Of a DNA stretch of 64,000 nucleotides, positions 26,138-33,710 are shown one piece after another (within the stretch, counting starts at the first letter, position 1; each line of letters opens with the position of its first letter). The notes below the pieces were generated by a model. It was given only the letters and a program-made list of their open reading frames with translations. It searched no databases and had not been told where the DNA came from. The stretch is from Burkholderiales bacterium RIFCSPHIGHO2_01_FULL_63_240 (GTDB taxonomy: Bacteria; Pseudomonadota; Gammaproteobacteria; Burkholderiales; Burkholderiaceae_C): contig MERU01000004.1 of NCBI GenBank assembly GCA_001770725.1, positions 310,001 to 374,000 on the forward strand. The letters run 5' to 3'. The translations under genes and the position numbers were made by a program.

Positions 26138-27301
26138 TCAGGCCGCTGAGGCCGTGTCCTGCATCTCATAGGTCTGGACCAAGCGCTTGCGTTGCGCCGG
26201 CAAAAAGTTGATGCGCGAGGCATCGCCACCGGTGGCTTTAACCACTCGCTTGTCCATCACGGCAAACCACAGCGGCGGCACGTAAGCGACCAGGAACATG
26301 CCCGTGTAGCCCAGCGGCAGGAAGGTCGGAATGTCGTGGAAGCTGCGCAGCGACTGGTAGCTGCGCGTCGGGTTGGCGTGGTGGTCGGAGTGGCGCTGCA
26401 GCTGGAAGGTCAGGATGTTGGACAGCACGTGGTTGCTGTTCCACGAGTGGTGCGGCTGGCAGTGTTCGTAGCGGCCATCGGGCTTCTTCTGGCGCAGCAG
26501 GCCGTAGTGCTCGATGTAGTTGGCCGAGGTCAGCATGAAGGCGCCCAGGAAGGCCAGCACCATCAGCAGCACCAGGGCCTGCGTGCCCAGCCAGGCGGTC
26601 ATGCCGCCCCAGACGATGGCGGTGCCGATCCAGCCCTGCACGATCTCGTTGTCCAGGCTCCAGGCCGACTTGCCCTGGCGCTCCAGGCGCTCGACCTCCA
26701 GGTCCCAGCCGCGGAAGTAGGCGCCGGGCATCTCGCGGAACATGAAGCGGTAGATCGTCTCGCCCATCTTGGACGAAGCCGGGTCTTCCGGCGTGGCCAC
26801 GTGGCGGTGGTGGCCGCGGTTGTGCTCGATGCAAAAGTGCGTGTAGGCGCCCAGCGAGAGGTTGAACAGCGCGGCCTTGCGGGGCAGCCATTCCTTCTTG
26901 TGGCCCAGCTCGTGGCTCATGTTCATCACCAGGCCCAGCATGAAGCCGTTGATGATGACGGTGGTGACCACGCCATACCAGGGCACCGCGTGCGTGCTCA
27001 GGAACCACACGTTGAACAGCGTGGTGGCCCAGCCCACGGGGATGGCCAGGTAGATCATCCAGCGGTAGAAGGCGCGGCGCTCGAGGTCGGGCACGGCGGC
27101 TTCAGGCGGGTTGCTGGTGTCGTCGCCGATCAGCCATTCCAGGATGGGCACCAGCACGAACAGCACCAAAAAGGGCAGGACGTACCAGGCGGCGTGGTCC
27201 TGGCCCATCAGCTGGGCCACCGGGCCCGTGGCCACGATGGCGGGGATCAGGGCTGGCAGCAGCCACAGGGGCTTCTTCGGGTCCCGGTAGGACGTGGCCA
27301 T
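26138..27301 (-). CDS. alkB: Alkane 1-monooxygenase (AlkB type)
   Basis: The 387-residue product is a membrane diiron alkane hydroxylase. All hallmarks are present: HELGHK (~135), EHNRGHHRHVATPEDPAS (~160), NYIEHYGLLRQK (~265) and LQRHSDHH (~305). Six hydrophobic segments are seen, as in AlkB. It is clearly different from the XylM-like protein at 24221-25384. The start is assumed at ATG 27301 (ATSYRDPKK follows); there is no good ribosome site. Upstream lies a remnant of an unrelated permease gene, so the first codons and promoter may be lost. No rubredoxin gene is nearby. Confidence 0.88.
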   Translation of the reverse strand: MATSYRDPKKPLWLLPALIPAIVATGPVAQLMGQDHAAWYVLPFLVLFVLVPILEWLIGDDTSNPPEAAVPDLERRAFYRWMIYLAIPVGWATTLFNVWFLSTHAVPWYGVVTTVIINGFMLGLVMNMSHELGHKKEWLPRKAALFNLSLGAYTHFCIEHNRGHHRHVATPEDPASSKMGETIYRFMFREMPGAYFRGWDLEVERLERQGKSAWSLDNEIVQGWIGTAIVWGGMTAWLGTQALVLLMVLAFLGAFMLTSANYIEHYGLLRQKKPDGRYEHCQPHHSWNSNHVLSNILTFQLQRHSDHHANPTRSYQSLRSFHDIPTFLPLGYTGMFLVAYVPPLWFAVMDKRVVKATGGDASRINFLPAQRKRLVQTYEMQDTASAA

Positions 27302-27319
27302 CGGGTCGGGCAGCACAGC

Positions 27320-27629
27320 GCTCTACACATCCACCGCCGCGAACTGGGTCTCTACATCGCCACCATCGCACCCAATCTCGCCCAGGCTGCGCTGCTCGCC
27401 ATCCTCGTGCTGGTGCCGATGACCTTCCCTTCCGGTACCTGATCCCCACCCGAAGCCATGCCATCGGGCTGCGCGAAGCCATGTCTATCTCTCCACTTTA
27501 TTACTTCGTCGAGATGGGCTACGGCATCCTGCTTCAGGGCGCGGGATGGGACATCCTGTGGGTTTGGCGCTGCTGCTTGGCATGGCGATCTTCGGGTTGG
27601 GCGTGTGGCGATTCAAGCGTCAGTTTTGA
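27320..27629 (+). pseudogene. ABC-2 type transporter permease, C-terminal remnant with frameshifts
   Basis: Three frames together spell the end of an ABC-2 permease: RRELGLYIATIAPNLAQAAL and LVPMTFPSGT up to about 27440, then IPTRSHAIGLREAMSISPLY and YFVEMGYGILLQGAGWDILW to about 27565, and finally LALLLGMAIFGLGVWRFKRQF to the stop at 27627-27629. Two frameshifts separate the pieces. The N-terminal part is absent; the left edge meets the 5' end of the opposing alkB gene near 27305-27320. The order of motifs is that of the last ~100 residues of drug/polymer-type permeases. Confidence 0.75.
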
Positions 27630-27659
27630 TTCGTAAACCAGTCATGTCTCGACCGTGGG

Positions 27660-28106
27660 TCACGCGCTGCCTCCCAAGTCTGCAGTCCCCACGGGAAACA
27701 GGAAGCGCCCAATGCACGCCAGCTTATTGTCCAGGCGCAACTGCACCGAGACCGTTGTGATACGTCGTCCCGCCCGCACAATGTGGGGCACCGCGCAAAT
27801 CGTGCCGGCGAAAGCCGGTCGCAAGTAATCGAAGGTAAGCGTCGAGCAAGCAGGTAACTCGACCCGCGCCAGGGATCGTGCAAGATGGGTAGCCGCGACC
27901 ACTTCTCCAAAGCTGGCAAGTACACCACCATGGAAGGTCCGGATCAGGGGATTGCCGACATGATTTTCGCAAAAGTCCATGAGGTAGCGTGTCTCGCCCT
28001 CAACGACCTCCTCCCGCATACCCAGAAACCGATGGAAGGGCACCGCCGGCACGAGGACCATTGCTGCCTCTGCACAATCTGTCATTGATTTAACCACCCT
28101 CGTCAT
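27660..28106 (-). CDS. Hotdog-fold thioesterase, PaaI family
   Basis: The 148-residue product shows the PaaI/4HBT hotdog pattern. The central segment NPLIRTFHGGVLASFGEVVA contains the H-G-G-V-L-A motif with the conserved helix after it. The strand LTFDYLRPA follows. Such enzymes hydrolyse acyl-CoA or acyl-carrier thioesters. It overlaps the upstream hotdog gene by 4 bp (ATGA), so the two are probably co-translated and may form a heteromer. A second Met at residue 8 is an alternative start. The substrate is unknown. Confidence 0.82.
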   Translation of the reverse strand: MTRVVKSMTDCAEAAMVLVPAVPFHRFLGMREEVVEGETRYLMDFCENHVGNPLIRTFHGGVLASFGEVVAATHLARSLARVELPACSTLTFDYLRPAFAGTICAVPHIVRAGRRITTVSVQLRLDNKLACIGRFLFPVGTADLGGSA

Positions 28107-28573
28107 GCCGCACTCCTGTCCGTCGTATCGAAAGCCGGTCCTAACGTATCGATGGCAAAGGATCCCGTCACCGTGGCAAGCGGCATCTCGTCACCCGCCG
28201 CATAAGCCCGGCCGGAGACAAAGGCCACGCTGTCTGTCCAGCCGATGCATTCGACCACCGCGCGCAGGCCGCTGCCCGCCGGAATGGCACGAAGGTAATC
28301 GACGCGCAGGTCAATGGTGGCGATAGGCCTGAGCGAGCGTAGCGCGGAGAAAATCGCCAGTCCACACGTCGTGTCAAGCAGGGTCACGAGTGTGCCCCGA
28401 TGCAACGCTCCAAGGCCGTCGGCCAGAGCCTCAGAAAACGGCATCACCATCTCCGCCTTGGCGTCGGCCACCGCCACCACGTCGACGCCGAGGGCGTTGA
28501 ACAGTGGATGCTGACTGCCGAAAAAAGCTTTTGCCATGGCAGCTTGGTCCAGTTGCGGCTTCATATGCGACAT
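28103..28573 (-). CDS. Hotdog-fold thioesterase, PaaI family
   Basis: The 156-residue product is a second PaaI-like protein. Its core reads ALADGLGALHRGTLVTLLDT, which is the usual G-x-x-H-G-G/G-x-x-x-x-L-L-D region with R-G in place of G-G. The strand IDLRVDYLRAIPAG follows, as in acyl-CoA thioesterases. It lies 35 bp after the BtrH-domain gene and overlaps the next hotdog gene by 4 bp. The tandem arrangement suggests one functional unit with the BtrH-type protein (inference). Confidence 0.82.
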   Translation of the reverse strand: MSHMKPQLDQAAMAKAFFGSQHPLFNALGVDVVAVADAKAEMVMPFSEALADGLGALHRGTLVTLLDTTCGLAIFSALRSLRPIATIDLRVDYLRAIPAGSGLRAVVECIGWTDSVAFVSGRAYAAGDEMPLATVTGSFAIDTLGPAFDTTDRSAA

Positions 28574-28608
28574 GCCTGCTCCTCAATTTGCACTGTAAAT
28601 GTGTTCAC

Positions 28609-29604
28609 TCAATAGATCAGAGCAGCGTCGATATAGCGACGCTCCGCCGCCCGTACGGCTTGCAGGGCATCTGCGAGCAATTTCGTAGGGAAGCATTCAC
28701 TCTCGGAGCCTGCTTTCAGCGCCAGCGCCAGCGATGTCCAGCATGCGGCACAGTCTGTCATAAGCTGCGGCAGTTGCAGATCGCTGATGCGTGGATCAGC
28801 CGATGCGGCTTCGTTCAGAAATTCTGCGTACATTTTGCGAAAACCGCCGCCGCCCGTGCCGCGCCGTTCGATGATTTGATAAGCAAAACGCGTCGTCCAG
28901 CGCCAGTCGCCCTCGCGTTCCCAGCGACCAAGATCGGCCAGCCAGGTATCGAGCGCGGCCACGCCGGCATAAGGTCCGCCCTCCAGCAGTAAACGTGCGT
29001 TGTGGCGTATGGCTTCAGCCACCCGCTCGACCGAAAGCCGCGCATGAATGGCGGGAGGCGCGAACAAGTTGCCAGCATGAAAAAAAGGAGGCAGTTCCGC
29101 GAAGCGGGCACGGGCCAGATCGGAACGTGCCACCGGGATGGGCGCGGGGCGCTCGGTATCGGTCACCAGAATGCAGCCGTCCGCCGGTTGGCGCTGCCAG
29201 GCAACGATGGCGTGGCCGGGAAAATGCGTCCGGCTGGTAAAGTACGGCAAGTGAAAAATATCGGTCAGGAGCAGGGCTGGGCGCCCCTGGTCGAGCAAGC
29301 CATCCAGCGCCTGCGCGCCCTCCTCGACGGAGCTGTAACTTGTCCAGGCGAACGGTACGTCCAGCGCCTGGAATACCCGCTCCTCATATCCCAGCGAGCG
29401 CACATGGACCAGAAAAGGTACCGGGGCATCAGGCAGCGTCAGGTATGTGATGCCCAGCCCCGAGCCCAGCCCAAAACACATGGCCTCGGTCAGCGTCGTG
29501 CCATGGAACTCAAGCAAGTCCCGGATGGCCGAACTCCCGCAATGGCGGCCGGACCGATGGGGAATGTCGGGGGCCTGTGCCATATCTGCTGTGTGTAATG
29601 TCAC
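28609..29604 (-). CDS. BtrH N-terminal domain protein (with DUF4872-like C-terminus)
   Basis: The 331-residue product matches proteins with a BtrH N-terminal domain, named for the acyl-transferring enzyme BtrH of butirosin biosynthesis. Typical features are an early H-C-G-S-S-A-I-R-D (residues ~21-29; the Cys is the likely nucleophile), FGLGSGLGITYL (~45-56) and FPGHAIVAW (~130, with the likely catalytic His). The region from ~165 is helical and resembles DUF4872. It heads a minus-strand group with two thioesterase-like genes. Acyl transfer from a carrier or CoA is a plausible chemistry, but the substrate is unknown. Confidence 0.78.
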   Translation of the reverse strand: MTLHTADMAQAPDIPHRSGRHCGSSAIRDLLEFHGTTLTEAMCFGLGSGLGITYLTLPDAPVPFLVHVRSLGYEERVFQALDVPFAWTSYSSVEEGAQALDGLLDQGRPALLLTDIFHLPYFTSRTHFPGHAIVAWQRQPADGCILVTDTERPAPIPVARSDLARARFAELPPFFHAGNLFAPPAIHARLSVERVAEAIRHNARLLLEGGPYAGVAALDTWLADLGRWEREGDWRWTTRFAYQIIERRGTGGGGFRKMYAEFLNEAASADPRISDLQLPQLMTDCAACWTSLALALKAGSESECFPTKLLADALQAVRAAERRYIDAALIY

Positions 29605-29904
29605 TATCGACTTACCCTTCTTAAAGAATGATGAATGAACTTGGGCTCATATCGCTCCGTCGCAATTTGCGTTGCCGTAACCATTGGCCCATCCCATTAC
29701 CCAAAAACGTTTCAGGTCAGGCTGGTGACCTCAGAACTTGCTTGAGTCAAGCCTGCACCAGAACCCGTTCACCTAACTGTACCCGAGGCCTTCACCAAAC
29801 CGATCATACGAGCCTTTCTGGACAGGCCCCAGATCCATTTCACTGGATCGCCCCTGCCCAGCTAACACCTATGACTCTCACATTGAAGGCCAATAGGAGG
29901 TGTC
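29605..29904. other. Stretch without an identified gene
   Basis: This 300-bp stretch holds the upstream region of the BtrH-type gene at its left end. It also has a short perfect inverted repeat GATCCA/TGGATC around 29830-29850. No coding sequence is recognised. The right end (about 29880-29904) has GGAGG placed for the IS3-type start at 29905. Confidence 0.4.
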
Positions 29905-29970
29905 ATGAGCAAACTACGTTACACCCCAAAATTCAATCTTGAAGCGGTCAAGCAGGTCACAGAGTCTGCT
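29905..29970 (+). pseudogene. IS3-family OrfA N-terminal remnant
   Basis: A good ribosome site (AGGAGG) and ATG at 29905 begin the peptide MSKLRYTPKFNLEAVKQVTE, which matches the N-terminus of IS3-family OrfA proteins. The match stops after about 20 codons. Without the IS inserted just downstream, the frame would run only to W-stop (TGGTAA) across the joined junction. So the IS3 copy was already truncated before the second IS arrived. Confidence 0.65.
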
Positions 29971-29986
29971 GCGGCAGGTTACTGGT

Positions 29987-31288
29987 GGGCACTTCGCGTA
30001 ACCCAATTTCCCAAAGCGCAGGAGGCCCATTCGCCCCAGGCCTTGAGATTGTTCGGCCCGGCGGCCTCATTGCGGTACCCGCTCTGGCCGCCCGCCGCAG
30101 CGCAGGCTGACCCTGGCACGCTGCAAAACGCCCGCCTGGGCACCATGCGCGCGCATCTTGCCCCTCATGTCGGCGCGCCTTGCGCCACCAACCACACCAA
30201 TGTTTTGGCGTTGTAGGCCACGCACTTGAGCGTGATCGCCAGCTCGTTTCTGGCCAGCGTCATGGCCCGAACCACTTTGCCACCCAGCTGCTCCAGCCCG
30301 GCAAACACATGTTCGACGCGGGACCTTGTCTTGTTGATGCTGCGGTTGCGCGCGCCCAGCCGCTGTCGGGCTTTCTGGCCTGGCTTGGCTCGCCGGGCGA
30401 TACCGTCGCCCAACTGGTGTCGGGCCAGCAATTCACGGTTGGCCTGCGCGTCATAACCCCGGTCTGCCAACACGCGTCCTCGGGTGTTGCCCGCGTCTAG
30501 CACCTCCCCCAGCGATTGACCATCGTCCACATTGGCTGGCGTCACCACGATGCGGCGAATCAGCTTCCAGCGTGCGTCCACGTTGCTGTGCACCTTGTAG
30601 CCATAAAAGCTCTTGCCATGCTTCTTGGTCCAGCGCGCATCTCGGTCGGTGTGCTGCAACCGCTTCGTGCTCCAACCCTCAGGTGCCTGGCCTTCGTTGA
30701 GCGCCTGGCGCTCTTCGCTGAGGGCCTGCGTGATGGGCGCTTGCACGATACTGGCATCCACAATCTGCCCGCCACGCGGGAGGTAGTCCTGCTGCTGCAA
30801 CTGCTGGCTCACCGCAGCGAAGATGACCCGTCCACCCAGACCGCCCTTGGCCAGGCGTTGCTTGAAGCTCCACAGCGTGCGCGCATCGGGAATGTGGAGC
30901 TGGCCGTCGACGCGGCAAAACCGCTGAAAGCTCATGCGGTCGAGCATCTGGTGCTCGCACTCCTCATCGCTGAGGTTGTACAGCGCCTGCAGGAACTCCA
31001 TTCGCACCATGACCTCGCTGGCGTAGGGCGGTCGACCGCCCTTGCTGCGCTCTGCACGTGGGCACGCCGTCTCAACCGATTGGGCCACTGCACTGAAGTC
31101 GATCAGTCCATCCATCGCCGCCAGGTTGGCAACGTAGCTGCCCAACTTGGCTTGCCGATGTGCCTGCACAAACAAGTCGGTGTCGGGCGGGTCTTGAAAG
31201 AAGACCGATGGCTTGATGCGCGGTGTGACCATGATCAGCATCTTGCCGCGTCAGCTAGCGCGGCGCCAGTGGGTTTCAAGAAGTGCCC
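29987..31288 (-). mobile_element. Complete insertion sequence of the IS5 superfamily with TGGT target duplication
   Basis: The element is 1302 bp. Its ends are imperfect inverted repeats: left GGGCACTTCGCGTAACCCA at 29987-30005, right (reverse complement) GGGCACTTCTTGAAACCCA from 31288 inward. Sixteen of the 19 positions are the same. A direct TGGT copy sits on both sides (29983-29986 and 31289-31292). One intact transposase gene is encoded on the minus strand. It is unrelated in sequence to the element at 20522-21679. Confidence 0.88.
30165..31241 (-). CDS. IS5-superfamily transposase
   Basis: The 358-residue product is an intact DDE transposase. The N-terminal DUF772-like region includes KGGRPPYASEVMVRMEFLQA (~residues 68-87) and a DARTLWSFKQRL segment. 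Catalytic acidic residues occur in QIVDASIVQAP (D~163), RVLADRGYDAQANRELL (D~257) and RSRVEHVFAGLE (E~311). The HGKSFYGYK-H motif precedes the second Asp, as in this family. Starts at 31241 or 31232 are possible. No stops or frameshifts are seen. Confidence 0.92.
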   Translation of the reverse strand: MLIMVTPRIKPSVFFQDPPDTDLFVQAHRQAKLGSYVANLAAMDGLIDFSAVAQSVETACPRAERSKGGRPPYASEVMVRMEFLQALYNLSDEECEHQMLDRMSFQRFCRVDGQLHIPDARTLWSFKQRLAKGGLGGRVIFAAVSQQLQQQDYLPRGGQIVDASIVQAPITQALSEERQALNEGQAPEGWSTKRLQHTDRDARWTKKHGKSFYGYKVHSNVDARWKLIRRIVVTPANVDDGQSLGEVLDAGNTRGRVLADRGYDAQANRELLARHQLGDGIARRAKPGQKARQRLGARNRSINKTRSRVEHVFAGLEQLGGKVVRAMTLARNELAITLKCVAYNAKTLVWLVAQGAPT

Positions 31289-31448
31289 TGGTAAGTCACC
31301 AAGACCAATTCCCCTAGAAGAATAAGGAGATTGCCTACCTTCTGATAGATAGATAAACTTAGCAACCTGTCCACAACACAAAAGACACTCCATTCGACTT
31401 TTCCAACCTGAAGAAATACCTCGCCTTGCTGCTGGCGCTCCAGCAGCC

Positions 31449-31700
31449 ATGAAAGGCTTCCAAGAAATGGACAAGGCAGCACTGGCAGAGGGCGCCATCT
31501 CAAAGAAACACAAAGAGTTGATCGCAATCGCTGTGGCACTTACCACGCAGTGCGGCTACTGTCTGGAGGTTCATCGCAAGGCAGCAGTTGCTGCTGGTGC
31601 CAACGAGCAAGAACTGGCTCAGGCAACCTTCGTGGCCGTAGCACTACGTGCTGGCGCTGCTCTCACCCATGGCACGCATCTGATAACCGACCCTGCGTGA
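31449..31700 (+). CDS. AhpD/carboxymuconolactone decarboxylase-family protein (probably 5'-truncated)
   Basis: The 83-residue product has the CMD core: KGFQEMDKAALAEGAISKKH, then ELIAIAVALTTQCGYCLEVH with the C-x-x-C-x3-H redox centre, and a glycine/alanine-rich helix after it. AhpD-like proteins act in peroxide defence or as gamma-carboxymuconolactone decarboxylases. The frame stays open upstream to 31353 and reads PEEIPRLAAGAPAAM, like the normal N-terminus, but without a usual start codon. So the original start may have been lost to the insertion ending at 31288, or translation begins at 31449. Confidence 0.75.
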   Translation: MKGFQEMDKAALAEGAISKKHKELIAIAVALTTQCGYCLEVHRKAAVAAGANEQELAQATFVAVALRAGAALTHGTHLITDPA

Positions 31701-31735
31701 ATTCACAAACCCATGAACCCATGAACCCATAAATC

Positions 31736-32353
31736 ATGAAAATCTACGACTTTGAAGGCTTTCCCAACCCCGCCCGTGTGCGCATTGCCCTTGCCGAAAA
31801 AGGCGCCACTGACAAGATGCAATTTGTGCATGTCGACGTTTTGAAGGGCGAGCACCGCCTGCCCGGCTTTTTGGCGATGAATCCCAACGCTACCGTGCCT
31901 GTGCTGGAATTGGGCGACGGCACCACCATCAGCGAATGCACGGCCATTACTGAGTACATCGACCATGCATTCGACGGCATTTCGCTGACTGGCACGACCG
32001 CCAAGGACCGCGCGGTGATCCACATGATGCAGTGCCGCGCCGAACAGGGCGTGATGGACGCCGTGGGTACCTACTTCCACCATGCCACACCCGGCCTTGG
32101 TGCGCTGGAGCTGTACCAGAACAAAGAATGGGGTTTGAAGCAGCGTGAGCGTGCCATCGCCGGCATGCGCTATTTCGACAGCGTGCTGGCAACGCAGCCC
32201 TTTGCAGCCGGCCAGCACTTCTCAGTCGCCGATATCACTTTGTTCGTGGGCCTGAATTTTGCTGACTTCGCCAAGATCGAGTTGCCTGCGGACTTGCCTC
32301 ATCTGAAGGCGTGGCGCGCTCGTATGGCCCAGCGCCCCAGCATGGGTGGCTGA
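31736..32353 (+). CDS. Glutathione S-transferase family protein
   Basis: The 205-residue product has the two-domain GST layout. The N-terminal thioredoxin-like domain includes PNPARVRIALAEKG near the usual catalytic site, the cis-Pro motif TVPVLEL (~59-65) and I-S-E-C-T-A-I for glutathione binding. The C-terminal helical domain has the conserved FSVADITLF N-capping motif (~161-169). It acts in conjugation of electrophiles to glutathione or in peroxide handling. Three near-copies of CCCATGAA lie just before the ATG. It is on the same strand as the AhpD-like and cupin genes. Confidence 0.9.
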   Translation: MKIYDFEGFPNPARVRIALAEKGATDKMQFVHVDVLKGEHRLPGFLAMNPNATVPVLELGDGTTISECTAITEYIDHAFDGISLTGTTAKDRAVIHMMQCRAEQGVMDAVGTYFHHATPGLGALELYQNKEWGLKQRERAIAGMRYFDSVLATQPFAAGQHFSVADITLFVGLNFADFAKIELPADLPHLKAWRARMAQRPSMGG

Positions 32354-32401
32354 TTCGAACAGTCTCAACTGCCTTCACCTGACCACCCAAACGGAGTACC
32401 G

Positions 32402-33085
32402 ATGGACCTCATCAACGCCCAGTTCGACCAACGGGTGCTACTGCATGGTGCCGACCTGCCCTGGGTGGACTCCCCTGTGGCAGGTGTACAGCGCAGAATG
32501 CTCGACCGCATAGGCGGTGAGGTTGCCCGAGCAACCTCCATCGTGCGCTACGCACCCGGCAGCCATTTCAGCCCGCACACCCACCACGGTGGTGAAGAGT
32601 TCCTGGTGCTTGACGGGGTCTTCCAGGACGAGCGCGGCGACTACCCTGCCGGCAGCTATATCCGCAACCCGCCCACCACACGACACACGCCAGGCTCCGA
32701 GACCGGTTGCGTGATCTTCGTGAAGCTGTGGCAGTTCGACCCGGCGGACCGCACCCCGGAGGTGATCGACACCAACAAGATCGGCCGTGTGGACGACGCC
32801 ACCCGCCCCGGCGTGGCGGTGACGCCCTTGTTCGAGGACGAGCGCGAAACTGTGAGCCTGGAGACCTGGCTACCCGGCACACGGCTTGACGCCGTGATGC
32901 CTGACGGCGCGGAACTGCTGGTGCTGTCCGGCGGCTTCACAGAGGGCGCAGACGAACTGCGAGCCTGGTCTTGGTTGCGCGTCCCTCGAGGGGGGCGACT
33001 CACCGCCATCGCTGGGGCGCAAGGCACCACCGTCTGGGTCAAAACGCGCCACCTGAGCTTGGTGCAAGTCCCACCTTCGGCTTGA
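32402..33085 (+). CDS. Double-cupin protein, ChrR-like cupin family
   Basis: The 227-residue product contains two cupin modules. The first (~25-115) keeps metal-binding residues in GSHFSPHTHHGGEEFLVLDG and a TRHTPGS strand. The second (~130-220) is degenerate. This matches the anti-ECF-sigma ChrR-like cupin group, many of which act alone as metalloproteins. It follows the GST gene by 48 bp and precedes the TetR-type gene by 55 bp. A role in oxidative or electrophile stress fits its neighbours but is not shown. Confidence 0.82.
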   Translation: MDLINAQFDQRVLLHGADLPWVDSPVAGVQRRMLDRIGGEVARATSIVRYAPGSHFSPHTHHGGEEFLVLDGVFQDERGDYPAGSYIRNPPTTRHTPGSETGCVIFVKLWQFDPADRTPEVIDTNKIGRVDDATRPGVAVTPLFEDERETVSLETWLPGTRLDAVMPDGAELLVLSGGFTEGADELRAWSWLRVPRGGRLTAIAGAQGTTVWVKTRHLSLVQVPPSA

Positions 33086-33118
33086 CTAGCACTTGGCAAA
33101 GCGATATCGCAAAAATAT

Positions 33119-33139
33119 GTACGGTTGAGACAACGGTAC
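33119..33139. promoter_or_regulatory. Candidate TetR-family operator palindrome
   Basis: The 21-bp site has arms GTACGGTTG and CAACGGTAC around the centre AGA. Eight of nine arm pairs are complementary. It ends one base before the ATG of the TetR-family gene, so it overlaps the start of translation and any nearby promoter. Autorepression by that protein is the simplest reading (inference). Confidence 0.6.
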
Positions 33140-33140
33140 C

Positions 33141-33707
33141 ATGGCTAACAAACGTACCGAACTGCAAACCCTGGCGCAGGCCATCGTCCAGCGATCGGGC
33201 TTGCGCGAACTGAGTTTTCGCCAACTCGCCGAACAGACGGGCGTCAAGTCGTCTAGCGTGCACTACTACTTTCCGGAAAAGCACGACCTCACCGCCGTGC
33301 TGATCACCAGCTACAGCGAGGCCTTCGCGCAGCGCTTGACAGCCATTGCCAACAAGCCTACAGCCTTAAAACGCAAGCTGTCAGCCTTTATTGACCTATT
33401 TGAAGAAGCTGCTCAGGACGACAAGCTGTGCCTGTGCGGCATGTTGGCCGCCGAGTTGTCCTCACTCGACGAGCACTGCCGCAGCCTCTTGAGCGGCTTC
33501 TTCAAACAGGCAGAAGCTTGGTTGGCCCAGATCCTGAAGCAACATAAGGGCGAACTGCTTAACCCCCTGCCCCCAAGCCGGTTGGCCGCCGTGATGATGT
33601 CCGGGCTGGAAGGCGCCTTGTTGCTGGACCGCGTGAACAGCGCTGGAGACCACTTGCATGCACAACGCCAACTGATCAACTCGTTTGCGGCCGGCACGGC
33701 AGTCTGA
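33141..33707 (+). CDS. TetR/AcrR-family transcriptional regulator
   Basis: The 188-residue product has an N-terminal helix-turn-helix with the TetR pattern L-S-F-R-Q-L-A-E-Q-T-G-V-K-S-S-S-V-H-Y-Y-F (about residues 24-44) followed by F-P-E-K. The C-terminal ligand-binding region is helical and has a C-L-C-G-M-L-A-A-E motif. It resembles the NemR-like group in that cysteine-bearing region, which might sense electrophiles. It is the last gene of the AhpD-like/GST/cupin group. A palindrome lies directly at its start. Confidence 0.88.
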   Translation: MANKRTELQTLAQAIVQRSGLRELSFRQLAEQTGVKSSSVHYYFPEKHDLTAVLITSYSEAFAQRLTAIANKPTALKRKLSAFIDLFEEAAQDDKLCLCGMLAAELSSLDEHCRSLLSGFFKQAEAWLAQILKQHKGELLNPLPPSRLAAVMMSGLEGALLLDRVNSAGDHLHAQRQLINSFAAGTAV

Positions 33708-33710
33708 GAC

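Noticed and set aside
26192..27442. A 416-codon + strand frame across the alkB gene
   Set aside because: Most of it is antisense to alkB. Only its last ~40 codons are real sequence, as part of the ABC-2 permease remnant.
29825..29850. GATCCA/TGGATC inverted repeat as a terminator or operator
   Set aside because: Only 6 bp per arm, no T-run and no adjacent gene start.
31705..31735. Three CCCATGAA-like copies before the GST gene as a regulatory repeat
   Set aside because: They are short, contiguous and lack spacing or symmetry that would indicate a binding site; more likely slippage.
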